A stretch of 64,000 bases of DNA, taken from contig RZWH01000003.1 of the NCBI GenBank assembly GCA_004005435.1, positions 434,001 through 498,000 on the forward strand. The letters are read 5' to 3'. Below are positions 15,824 through 26,861 of the stretch, in pieces. Positions within the stretch are counted from its first letter, which is position 1. Each line of letters opens with the position of its first letter. The DNA comes from Rhodobacteraceae bacterium CCMM004. GTDB lineage: Bacteria > Pseudomonadota > Alphaproteobacteria > Rhodobacterales > Rhodobacteraceae. A program made the position numbers and the translations under genes. The notes beneath the pieces were generated by a model. It had not been told where the DNA came from, did not search any database, and worked only from the letters and a program-made list of their open reading frames with translations.

Positions 15824-17277
15824 CCGCGCCCGACCGCCTGTCCCTCTCGCCCCGGCTGGAGATCAGCCGCATCCTCACCGGCCTGTGGCAGGTGGCCGAT
15901 ATCGAGAAGGACGGCACCGCGATGGACCCCGAGGCCGGGGCCGACGCCCTGGCGGCCTATGTGGCGCGAGGGTTCGACACCTTCGACATGGCCGACCACT
16001 ACGGCAGCGCCGAGATCGTCGCGGGCCGCCTCCTGTCGCGCCACGACGGCGCGGACCGGCCGCTGGCCTTTACCAAGTGGTGCCCCCCGCCGGGGCCGAT
16101 GACGGCCGACGTGGTCCGCGCCGGGGTCGAGGAGCGGCTGGCGCGGCTGGGCGTCGACCGGGTGGACCTGTTGCAGTTCCACTGGTGGAGCTTTGCCCAC
16201 CCCGCCTGGCTCGACGCGCTGCACGAGATGGCGCGCCTGCGCGACGAGGGGCTGATCGCCGAGATCGGCGTGACCAACTTCGACGCCGCGCACCTGCGGC
16301 TGGCGCTGTCGGACGGTGTGCCCCTTGTCAGCAACCAGGTGTCGTTCTCGCTGATCGACCGCCGCGCGGCGGGGGCGCTGAGCGCGGTCTGCGCCGACAC
16401 CGGCTGCCGCCTGCTGGCCTACGGCACGCTGTGCGGCGGGTTCCTCAGCGAGCGCTGGCTGGGCGCCGAGGATCCGGCCCGGATCGGCGACTGGTCCAAG
16501 ATGAAGTACCGCCGCTTCATCGACACCGCGGGCGGCTGGGAGGCGTTCCAGGGCGTCCTGCGTGCGGCCGACACGGTGGCCCGGCGCCACGGGGTCAGCC
16601 TCGCCAACGTCGCCACCCGGTGGGTGCTGGAGCAGCCCGCCGTCGCCGGCGTCATCGTCGGCGCGCGGCTGGGCGAGGCCGACCACGCGGACGACAACGC
16701 GCGCCTGTTCTCCTTTGCTCTGACCGACGCCGACAAGGCCGAACTGGAGGCGGCCTTTGCCGGAACTCAGATGGTTCCGGGCGACTGCGGCGACGAGTAC
16801 CGCCGCCCGCCCTTCCTCACCGCGTCGGGCGACCTCAGCCACCACCTGGACGCCGTGCCCCAGGCCCACCCGGCCGAGGATTTGTCCGGCCGAGACGCCG
16901 CCCGCGTGTCGAGCGGCACGGTGTGGGAGGACATTGCCGGGTACTGCCGCGCCCGGCGCGAGGGCCGGCGCATCGTCGTCTCGGGCACCACCGCCACCGC
17001 GGGCGCCGACCGGGCGGTGGCGCCGGAGGACGCCGGGGCACAGACCACCTATGTGCTCGACCGCATCCTCGCCGCCATCGCCGCCTTGGGCGGGTCGGCC
17101 GAGGACGTGATCCGCACCCGCATCTACATCACCGACCCCGCCGACGTGGAGGCGATCTCCCGCGCCCACGGACGAGTCTTCGACGCAGTGCGGCCCGCGA
17201 ACACCTTGGTGGTCGTGGCCGGCCTGATCGGCGACCACCGGGTCGAGATCGAGGCCGAGGCGGCGCTCCCCGACTGA
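15820..17277 (+). CDS. Aldo/keto reductase fused to a RidA-family domain
   Basis: A 485-aa two-domain protein. Residues 1 to about 325 are an aldo/keto reductase with a full tetrad: Asp56 and Tyr61 (DMADHY), Lys86 (FTKW) and His121 (LLQFHWW). A linker of about 35 residues leads to a RidA/YjgF domain (about 361-485) with 'GRRIVVSGTTA', 'VIRTRIYITDPADVEAI' and 'RPANTLVVVAGLIG'. The arginine that RidA deaminases use to hold the substrate carboxylate (P-A-R-S/T) is asparagine here. RidA-type enzymes hydrolyse reactive imines, so a reductase working on the released carbonyl compound is a reasonable idea, but it is not shown. Translationally coupled to the GntR gene. Confidence 0.92.
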   Translation: MTAPDRLSLSPRLEISRILTGLWQVADIEKDGTAMDPEAGADALAAYVARGFDTFDMADHYGSAEIVAGRLLSRHDGADRPLAFTKWCPPPGPMTADVVRAGVEERLARLGVDRVDLLQFHWWSFAHPAWLDALHEMARLRDEGLIAEIGVTNFDAAHLRLALSDGVPLVSNQVSFSLIDRRAAGALSAVCADTGCRLLAYGTLCGGFLSERWLGAEDPARIGDWSKMKYRRFIDTAGGWEAFQGVLRAADTVARRHGVSLANVATRWVLEQPAVAGVIVGARLGEADHADDNARLFSFALTDADKAELEAAFAGTQMVPGDCGDEYRRPPFLTASGDLSHHLDAVPQAHPAEDLSGRDAARVSSGTVWEDIAGYCRARREGRRIVVSGTTATAGADRAVAPEDAGAQTTYVLDRILAAIAALGGSAEDVIRTRIYITDPADVEAISRAHGRVFDAVRPANTLVVVAGLIGDHRVEIEAEAALPD

Positions 17278-17623
17278 CCGGGCGGCGGTGTGTGGACGGG
17301 AGCGTGGTCTCGCTTCCGCCGCAGCCTACGGACGGATGCCGAAGGATGAACGCACCCAGTCCCAGGGCAACCACCCGGCGGCACACGCCGTCCCTCCCGC
17401 CACGGGGCGGCGCAACCCTCCGCTCCAAGCGCATGCGGTTTGCGCCAAGCGCATCCTGCCCTAACGACTCGTTCGAAACGTAGGCCTGCGCGGCCATCGA
17501 GGCCGCGGTGGAATGATCTGACCGGCGGCGACCGACTTGACCCCGAGGCCCATCCTACGCGGTCGGACGGACGTGAAGGGCGGCTTGCACGGGCGCCCCG
17601 GCGCGACTACTACCGGGCCCATC
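17278..17623. other. 346-base noncoding stretch with spaced direct repeats
   Basis: No gene is supported here. The only structure I see is a perfect 10-base direct repeat, CCAAGCGCAT, at 17425-17434 and 17445-17454; the 20-base period is about two helical turns. It lies upstream of the glycosyltransferase/pseG operon, so it could be a regulator site. The TTG-started reading from 17537 into the next gene is Arg/Gly-rich and not convincing as protein. Confidence 0.45.
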
Positions 17624-19003
17624 GTGACCGCCCTTCCCCCCCCCTCTCCCGCGCCCCGGGCGCGCCTGCCGTGGACGCGGGGCCGCAGGGCGGGGTTCGC
17701 CCTCTACCAGGCCGCGATGGCGCTGGCCGTCCCGGCGGTCCTGGCGCTGGTCCTGTGGCGCAGCCGCCGCGAACCGCTCTACCGCGCGCATCTCGGCCAC
17801 CGCTTCGGCGCCCTGCCCGCGCCCTGCGGCCCCGGCGCGGTGTGGGTCTTTGCCGCGTCGCTGGGCGAGACCCGGGCGGCGTCACCGCTAATCCGCGCGC
17901 TGTTGGCCGAGGGGCGGCGGATCCTCCTGACCCACAGTTCGCCCGCCGGGCTGACCGAGGGGCGGCGGCAGTTCGCGGACGAGATCGCGGCCGGGCGCGT
18001 CGTCCAGGCGTATCAGCCGCTGGATCTGGTCCCGCTCCTCGCCCGCGCGATCCGGCGGCACCGCCCCGCCGCCGCCCTGGTCGGCGAATCCGAGCTCTGG
18101 CCGGGCTTCGTCGCCGCGCTCGAGGCGGCCGGGGTGCCGCTGGCGCAGATCAACGGCGCCCTCACCCAGCGCGCGGTCGACCGCGACCTCAAGAGCGCGC
18201 TTGGCCGGTTCCGCCTGTGGTTCCTCCAGGGCTATGACCGCGTGCTGACCAAGACCGGCGCCTTCGCCGAGCGCTATGTTGCCGCGGGGGTGGATCCGGG
18301 CCGGATTGCCGCGGTGGGCGAGCTGCGCTTCGACCTGCCCATCCGGGAGGATCTGGTGGTCGCCGCCGGGCGGCTGCGCCCGGCCCTGGCCCGGCACCGC
18401 CCGGTCCTGACCGTCGCCTCGTCGATCGAGCCGGAGGAGGCGGCGCTGGTGGCGATGGTGCGCCGGCTCTGGGCGGAGACGGACGCCTTCGTCGTCTGGG
18501 CACCGCGCAGCCCACAGCGATTCGCCTCCGTCGCGGCGGCGCTGGAGGCGGCGGGTCTGCGGGTGCTCCGGCGGAGCCGCGACCTGCCGGCCGACCTGAC
18601 CCAACCGCCCGCCGCCCCGCCGCCCGCGGCCGACGTTCTGGTGGCCGACAGCCTGGGCGAGATGGACTTCTCCTATGCCTTGGGCGATCTGGTCTTCGTC
18701 GGCGCCACCCTGGCCGACTGGGGCGGGCATAACGTCACCGAGCCGCTGGCGTTGCAGCGGCCCGTGGTCACCGGCCCCTCGGTCTTCGGCATCCCGGCGC
18801 CGTCGGACGCGGCGCAGGCCGCCGGAGCGATGGAGGTCCACCCCGACGCCGCGGCCCTCGGCGACGCGGTGGCGACCTATCTCGCCGATCCCGCAGCGCT
18901 GGCGGCGTTCCAGGCACGGACCCGCGGCTTGACCGACGCGCACAAGGGCGCCGCGGCCCGGTCTATGGCGGCCCTCGCGCCACTCCTCCGCGGCCATGAC
19001 TGA
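17624..19003 (+). CDS. waaA: GT30 family glycosyltransferase (Kdo transferase WaaA-like)
   Basis: A 459-aa inner-membrane-anchored glycosyltransferase. An N-terminal hydrophobic helix (about residues 26-44) is followed by 'VWVFAASLGETRAASPLI', with the proposed catalytic Glu of the GT30 family (SLGE, Glu82). 'ALVGESELWPGF' and the C-terminal 'GGHNVTEPLAL' are standard WaaA motifs. WaaA moves Kdo from CMP-Kdo to lipid A. Here the gene overlaps pseG by eight bases and heads a nonulosonic acid locus, so another 3-deoxy-ulosonic sugar such as CMP-pseudaminate is possible as donor. The start is uncertain: GTG at 17624 is chosen for normal length; a TTG at 17537 is the alternative. Confidence 0.88.
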   Translation: MTALPPPSPAPRARLPWTRGRRAGFALYQAAMALAVPAVLALVLWRSRREPLYRAHLGHRFGALPAPCGPGAVWVFAASLGETRAASPLIRALLAEGRRILLTHSSPAGLTEGRRQFADEIAAGRVVQAYQPLDLVPLLARAIRRHRPAAALVGESELWPGFVAALEAAGVPLAQINGALTQRAVDRDLKSALGRFRLWFLQGYDRVLTKTGAFAERYVAAGVDPGRIAAVGELRFDLPIREDLVVAAGRLRPALARHRPVLTVASSIEPEEAALVAMVRRLWAETDAFVVWAPRSPQRFASVAAALEAAGLRVLRRSRDLPADLTQPPAAPPPAADVLVADSLGEMDFSYALGDLVFVGATLADWGGHNVTEPLALQRPVVTGPSVFGIPAPSDAAQAAGAMEVHPDAAALGDAVATYLADPAALAAFQARTRGLTDAHKGAAARSMAALAPLLRGHD

Positions 19004-20027
19004 GCCCACGATCGTCCTGCGCGCCGACGCCCGCCCCGAGATCGGCCTGGGGCACCTCCGGCGCATGGCCGACCTGGCCCACGCGATCCGCGCCCGCGGA
19101 GCCGGCATCGGGCTGGCCTGCGCCGACGACACCCGGCCGGCGGCGCTGTCCATCGGCTGGCCCGAGGGTGAGCTGATCGCAGCCGACCCCGGTGGAGCCT
19201 GGGCCGCCGGCACCGACGCCGACCTAATCGTCACCGACCTCAACTGGCACGGCGGCGCGCCCGCCGCCGCGGCCGAGATCGCGGCCCTGACCGCGGCCGG
19301 GCGGCGCGTGGCGGTGATCGACGCGGTGCCGCCGGACCACTTCACCGCCCTGCCCGACAGCGTGCCCCCGGCCCTCGTCGTCACCCCGTATCTGGGCGCC
19401 CGACGCCTGCGCCCGGCCCCGCGCGCCGCGCGGTGGGAGGCGGGCGCCCACCTGGCGATCCTCGGCACGGCCTATGCCACACTCAGGCCCCAGGTGTCCG
19501 AGCCGCTGCCCCGGCGGGTCTTGGTGTCCTGCGGCGGGTCGGATCCCACCGGGCTCGCCCCCCGCATCGCCCGGAGCCTGGCGCCCACCGGTCTGGCCAT
19601 CGACCTCGTCGTCGGCCCCCTCGCCTCCGTCTCGCCAGAGCTGAGCCGCCTCGCCGCCGCGCACCCCAACCTGCGCCTCCTGCCGCCGCAACCGGGGCTG
19701 GCGCAGGCGATCCTAGCCGCCGGTGTTGTGGTCGGCCGCCTGGGCCTTTTGCGCTACGAGGCTGCCGCGCTGGGCCGCTCCGGCATCTACCTGCATGAAA
19801 GCACCGCCTACCGGCCGTATCTCGACCGTTTCGCCGCCGCGGGGCTCGCCGAGATCCATTATTCCGACCCGCCGCTGGGCGACGGTCCGTTCCTCGACCG
19901 CCTGGCACGGCTGGGAACCGACCCCGCCGACTTTGCCCTCAACCGCGCCGCGCTGGCCGCCGTCGATGGCCAAGGCGCGCGAAATGTGGTTGACCTGCTC
20001 CTGACCCTGACCGGACCCGCGCCATGA
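18996..20027 (+). CDS. pseG: PseG-like UDP-sugar hydrolase (pseudaminic acid pathway)
   Basis: A 343-aa GT-B-fold protein. The N-terminal 'RADARPEIGLGHLRRMADLA' is the PseG glycine-rich motif (G-x-GH-x-x-R), and 'RRVLVSCGGSDPTGLAP' in the middle is the UDP-binding region. PseG removes UDP from the 2,4-diacetamido-2,4,6-trideoxy-altrose nucleotide, giving the free hexose for condensation by PseI. It overlaps the upstream GT30 gene by eight bases and the downstream pseI by four. PseG-fold proteins also occur in legionaminic acid pathways (NeuC-like roles), but the linked PseB and PseC make pseudaminic acid the best reading. Confidence 0.87.
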   Translation: MTEPTIVLRADARPEIGLGHLRRMADLAHAIRARGAGIGLACADDTRPAALSIGWPEGELIAADPGGAWAAGTDADLIVTDLNWHGGAPAAAAEIAALTAAGRRVAVIDAVPPDHFTALPDSVPPALVVTPYLGARRLRPAPRAARWEAGAHLAILGTAYATLRPQVSEPLPRRVLVSCGGSDPTGLAPRIARSLAPTGLAIDLVVGPLASVSPELSRLAAAHPNLRLLPPQPGLAQAILAAGVVVGRLGLLRYEAAALGRSGIYLHESTAYRPYLDRFAAAGLAEIHYSDPPLGDGPFLDRLARLGTDPADFALNRAALAAVDGQGARNVVDLLLTLTGPAP

Positions 20028-21067
20028 CCCTCACGCTCGAAGGCAAGACCCTGGGCCCCGCGGCCAAGCCCCTGCTGATCGCCGAACTCAGCGCCAACCA
20101 CGACCGCGACCTGGACCAGGCGCTGGCGCTCGTGGACATCGCGGCAGAGGCGGGGTGGGACGCGCTCAAGCTCCAGACCTACGACGCCGACAGCCTGACG
20201 ATCCCCTCCGACCACCCGTCGATACGGATCGACAAGGTCTGGGGCCACGACACGCTCTACGACCTCTACCGGACGGCTGGGATGCCGATGGCGTTCCACG
20301 CCCCCCTCTTCGCCGCGGCGCGCGAACGGGGGCTCTTGCCCTTCACCTCGGTCTACGACCCTCGCGACCTGGATTTCGTCGAGGATCTGGGCTGCGCGGT
20401 CTACAAGATCGCCAGTTTCGAGATGACCTTCGACGACCTGCTCGCCGCCGTCGGGCAGACGGGCAAACCGGTGATCCTGTCGACCGGCATGGCGACGCTG
20501 GACGAGGTGGCGCACGCGTTGGAGGTGCTGGACGGGGCGGGATCGGGGCCTGTGATCCTGCTCCACTGCACGTCGAGCTATCCCGCGCCGCCCGAGGACG
20601 TGAACCTCGACGCAATGACCGCCATGGGGGCGCGGTTCGACCGGATGACCGGGTTCTCCGACCACACCATCGGCGCGCGCGCGCCCCTCGCCGCTGCCGC
20701 CATGGGCGCCGTCGCCATCGAAAAACACTTCACCAACGATCCCACCCGCCAGGGTCCCGATCATCGGTTCTCGGCCACGCCCGAGGTCATGGCCGAGATC
20801 GCCGCCGGGGTCGCCGAAATCCACATGCTGCGCGGGTCGCCGGAAAAACGCACGACCCCGGCCGAGGCGGAGAACAAGGCGCTGGGCCGCCGCTCGGCCT
20901 TTGCCCTGCGCGACCTCTCCGCGGGGGCGGCGCTGGGCGACGGCGACTATCGCTTCGTCCGGCCCGGCGCGGGCATCCCGGCCAACGACCCCGGCGCCCT
21001 GCGCGGCGCGCGGCTGGCCCGCGCCGTTGCCCGCGGGCATCCCATCGGTTACGACGATCTGGCATGA
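20024..21067 (+). CDS. pseI: Pseudaminic acid synthase (NeuB/SAF family)
   Basis: A 347-aa protein that condenses the 6-carbon sugar with phosphoenolpyruvate. The NeuB TIM barrel (about 1-270) shows 'PLLIAELSANHDRDLDQAL', 'ALKLQTYDADSLTI', 'VYKIASFEMTFDDLL', 'ILSTGMATLDEVAHAL' and 'IEKHFTNDPTRQGPDH'. A C-terminal antifreeze-like SAF domain (about 285-347) has 'RRSAFALRDLSAGAALG' and 'PGAGIPAND'. 'LSANH' and 'FHAPLF' are closer to PseI than to sialic acid synthases. Both ends overlap neighbouring genes by four bases, implying co-translation. Confidence 0.92.
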   Translation: MTLTLEGKTLGPAAKPLLIAELSANHDRDLDQALALVDIAAEAGWDALKLQTYDADSLTIPSDHPSIRIDKVWGHDTLYDLYRTAGMPMAFHAPLFAAARERGLLPFTSVYDPRDLDFVEDLGCAVYKIASFEMTFDDLLAAVGQTGKPVILSTGMATLDEVAHALEVLDGAGSGPVILLHCTSSYPAPPEDVNLDAMTAMGARFDRMTGFSDHTIGARAPLAAAAMGAVAIEKHFTNDPTRQGPDHRFSATPEVMAEIAAGVAEIHMLRGSPEKRTTPAEAENKALGRRSAFALRDLSAGAALGDGDYRFVRPGAGIPANDPGALRGARLARAVARGHPIGYDDLA

Positions 21068-21798
21068 CCTCGATCGCGATCATGCAGCCGACGTTCCTGC
21101 CCTGGATCGGCTATTTCGCCCTGATCGACCAGGTCGAACGCTTCGTCTATCTCGACGACGTGCAGCTCTCGCGCCAGAGTTGGCAGACCCGCAACCGGCT
21201 CAAAGGGCCTGACGGCGCCGTCATGCTATCGCTTCCCGTGGCGAGAAAGCCCTCCAAGCCCCTGATCATGGAGGCAAAACTCGCCGAAGGCCCTTGGCGG
21301 GAAAAGCTGCGCGCGACCGCCGACCACCTGTTGGGCCGAGCGCCCCACGGGACCGCGGCTGTGGCGCTGTTGCGCGACGCGCTCGACGCCGCGGGCGACA
21401 GCCTCCTGCACCTCAACATCGGCATCATCGAGCGGATCTGCGACGCCGCCGGATTGACGACGCCGCGCAGCCGCGCCTCGGACCTGACCCTGGACACCGT
21501 CGACCGCACCGGCCGGCTCGCGGCGATCTGCGCTGCCTGCGGGGCGGACACCTATGTGTCGCCGCCCGGTGCGGTGGCGTATCTGAGCGACGACAGCACC
21601 CTCCAGGACGCGGAGATCGACGTGAAGATTTTCGACTACCACCCTGAAGAATATCCACAATCCTACCCGCCCTTCGTCTCGCATCTGGGGGCCATCGACG
21701 CCTTCGCCCACCTCGGCGCCTCGGCGTTCGCCGAGACGATGCGGGCGGGATGCCGGCCGGACCTGTCCCTGTCCGCAGCCCAGGCGCGCACCCCATGA
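21064..21798 (+). CDS. WbqC-like family protein
   Basis: A 244-aa protein of the WbqC family. The N-terminus 'IAIMQPTFLPWIGYFALIDQVERFVYLDDVQLSRQSWQTRNRLKG' is diagnostic. WbqC proteins occur in O-antigen and nonulosonic acid clusters and have no firm biochemical role; the fold suggests an acyl- or amide-transferring function on a sugar. Given its place between pseI and the methyltransferases, it may tailor the pseudaminic acid or its acceptor; it might even stand in for the missing acetyltransferase PseH, which is speculation. It overlaps both neighbours by four bases. Confidence 0.9.
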   Translation: MTSIAIMQPTFLPWIGYFALIDQVERFVYLDDVQLSRQSWQTRNRLKGPDGAVMLSLPVARKPSKPLIMEAKLAEGPWREKLRATADHLLGRAPHGTAAVALLRDALDAAGDSLLHLNIGIIERICDAAGLTTPRSRASDLTLDTVDRTGRLAAICAACGADTYVSPPGAVAYLSDDSTLQDAEIDVKIFDYHPEEYPQSYPPFVSHLGAIDAFAHLGASAFAETMRAGCRPDLSLSAAQARTP

Positions 21799-22408
21799 CC
21801 CAGCCGGCCGGAGTCGAGGTTTGGGATGCGTGGAACGACGGCCATGCCCCCAACTACCCCCATGCAAAGGTGATTCAGTTCTGCCTGCGCACGTTCGCCC
21901 AGCAGGCGCGGCACCGGATGCGGGCGCTGGACGTAGGCTGCAGGTCCGGTCCGAACACCTGGTTTCTGGCCCGCGAGGGCTTTGCGTCACCGCCACGGAC
22001 TTCTCGCCCAACGCCATCGCGCGGACGCGCGCGCGGCTCGGCGCCGACGGACTGCACGCGACCCTCCGCCGCGAGCCGGCCGACCGCATCGAACAGCCCG
22101 ACGCTTCGGCCGACCTGGTGATCTGCGTCGGCGTCCTGGACGCCCTCGGCCCCGAAACGGCGGCCCGCGCGACCGCCGAGATCGCGCGGGTTCTCGCGCC
22201 CGGCGGCCGCGCGCTCTTTGCGATGGCGACGGACCGCGACTTCCGCCTGTCCGATCCGGTCGCCTCGGCGATGATCCACGGCTACAGCGCAGCCGACGCC
22301 GACGCTCTCATGACGCCGTTTTCTCACGTGGAACGAGACACATACGAGACAACCCACGGTGCCGGAGCGACGGGGCAGTCGGACTGGCTGATCAAGGTGA
22401 CGAAATGA
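21795..22408 (+). pseudogene. Class I SAM methyltransferase with a one-base frameshift
   Basis: The gene starts at the ATG overlapping the WbqC stop and would encode about 204 residues. The first frame gives 'MRALDVGCRSGPNTWFLAREGFA' (motif I, with the usual GCGSG changed to GCRSG). At about 21985 the frame fails, and the continuation 'VTATDFSPNAIARTRARLGA', 'ADLVICVGVLDALGPE' and 'RVLAPGGRALFAMATD' is in the next frame to the stop at 22406-22408. The span of 614 bases is one short of a multiple of three, so restoring one base after 'tttgc' gives an uninterrupted methyltransferase reading GFAVTATDFS. This is either true decay or a sequencing error. The start and stop overlaps of the original operon are intact. 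Confidence 0.85.
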
Positions 22409-23037
22409 GCGACGACCTGATATCGCATTACCGCGCCCTGCTGGCGGAGCACGGTCCCGGCTCGCAGGCCGTTCAATACGCAGACCGCGACACCCATCTC
22501 GCGCGGTTCTCGGTGCTCTGCGACGTGGCCGCGCCGCTCGGCTCGGTCCTCGACATCGGCTGCGGATCGGGCGCCCTCTGGCAGTATCTGCGGGCCCGGG
22601 GCGACGATGCGCGATACCACGGTGTGGACGTGGTGCCCGAGTTCGTGGAGCTGGCCGCGACGGCGATGGCCGAGGACGCCCGCGCCGAGGTCAGCCTGGG
22701 CCGGGCCGACGCCCCGCTGCCCTAGGGCTACGACTGGACACTCTTGTCGGGGGTGTTCAACAACGCCATGGACGACAACTGGGGCTTCATGACTGCGGTG
22801 CTGCGGCAGATGTGGGCGGCGGCGGAGAAAGGCATCGCCTTCAATGCCATGACATCGCATGTGGACTACCGCGACCCCGGTTTATGGTATGTCGATCCGG
22901 GCGAAGTGTTGGCTTTCTGCAAGTCCGCGCTCGGGGGCCACCCCGTCCTCGTCCACGATTATGTGCTGCGGGAGGGCGGGTTTCCGTTCGAGTTCGCGCT
23001 CTACGTCTACAAGTCCCCGCGGCTCATCAAGGCCTGA
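22405..23037 (+). pseudogene. Class I SAM methyltransferase interrupted by an in-frame TAG
   Basis: A 210-residue reading frame overlapping the preceding methyltransferase by four bases. Motif I is intact ('VLDIGCGSGALWQYLRARG'), followed by 'YHGVDVVPEFVELA'. Codon 107 (22723-22725) is TAG, and the same frame continues with 'GYDWTLLSGVFNNAMDDNWGFM' to a normal stop at 23037, so a single C-to-T (CAG) or G-to-T (GAG) change explains it. The N-terminal half alone would lack the rest of the Rossmann fold. The last 31 bases overlap the convergent pseF gene. 'LSGVFNN' and 'FNAMTSHVDYRD' are typical of methyltransferases found in nonulosonic acid and LPS loci. Confidence 0.85.
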
Positions 23038-23686
23038 GCGATCAGTTCCGCGCGCGTCCAGTCCTCGGGCGTGTCGATGTCCTGGACCCGCCAGCGGGGC
23101 AAGCGGATCGGCGCGGTCCGCGGTCCAAACGGCGGCCGCCCTTCGCGCCACGCCTCGCTGCGCCCCCAATAGAACTGCCCGGCGTCGTGCCAGGCCTCTT
23201 CGAGGTCCTGCGAGCGCGTCGAATAGGTTGCGGGGTCGAACATCTCCAGTCCGCCCTCCGGCAGGATCCGCACCGCACGCTGGATCGGAAAGGCGAAGGT
23301 GGTGACCGGGATGGCATAATCGTGGTCGGTCAGGAGTTCGGCGCCCCGGCGGATGTCCCCCGCCCTCACGAACGGCGCCGTGGCGTAGAGACAACAGAGC
23401 CCGTCGCCCGCCCCCGCGCCCAGCCAGTCCAGCGCATGGGCGATCACGGCGGCGGTCGTGGCGTGGTCGTCCGAGAGATCTGCCGGGCGGCGAAACGGCA
23501 CTTCGGCGCCGGCCTGCCGCGCCGTTTCGGCGATCTCGTCGTCGTCGGTGGACACCAGGATGCGGTCGAACACGCCTGCCTTGCGCGCCGCCTCGATCGA
23601 CCACGCGATCATAGGTTTGCCCGCGAAGCTCTTGATATTCTTGCGCGGAATTCGCTTGGATCCGCCCCGCGCCGGGATCAGACAGA

Positions 23687-23690
<4 letters not shown>
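23007..23690 (-). CDS. pseF: Pseudaminic acid cytidylyltransferase
   Basis: A 227-aa CMP-acylneuraminate-synthetase family protein. The N-terminal 'IPARGGSKRIPRKNIKSFAGKPMIAWSIEAA' is the CTP-binding signature, and 'LVSTDDDEIAETARQAGAEVPFRRPADLS' follows. It activates pseudaminic acid with CTP to CMP-Pse, the donor for glycosyltransfer. I chose GTG at 23690, immediately before the conserved ICLIPARGGSK, overlapping the pseC stop by four bases. Its 3' end overlaps the convergent methyltransferase pseudogene by 31 bases. Confidence 0.92.

Positions 23691-26861
<3,171 letters not shown>

Noticed and set aside
14767-17277. An 836-residue reading joining an upstream region to the AKR-RidA gene
   Set aside because: Residues before the ATG at 15820 are antisense to the TIGR04076-like gene and a shadow of GntR. 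The true start overlaps the GntR stop as ATGA.
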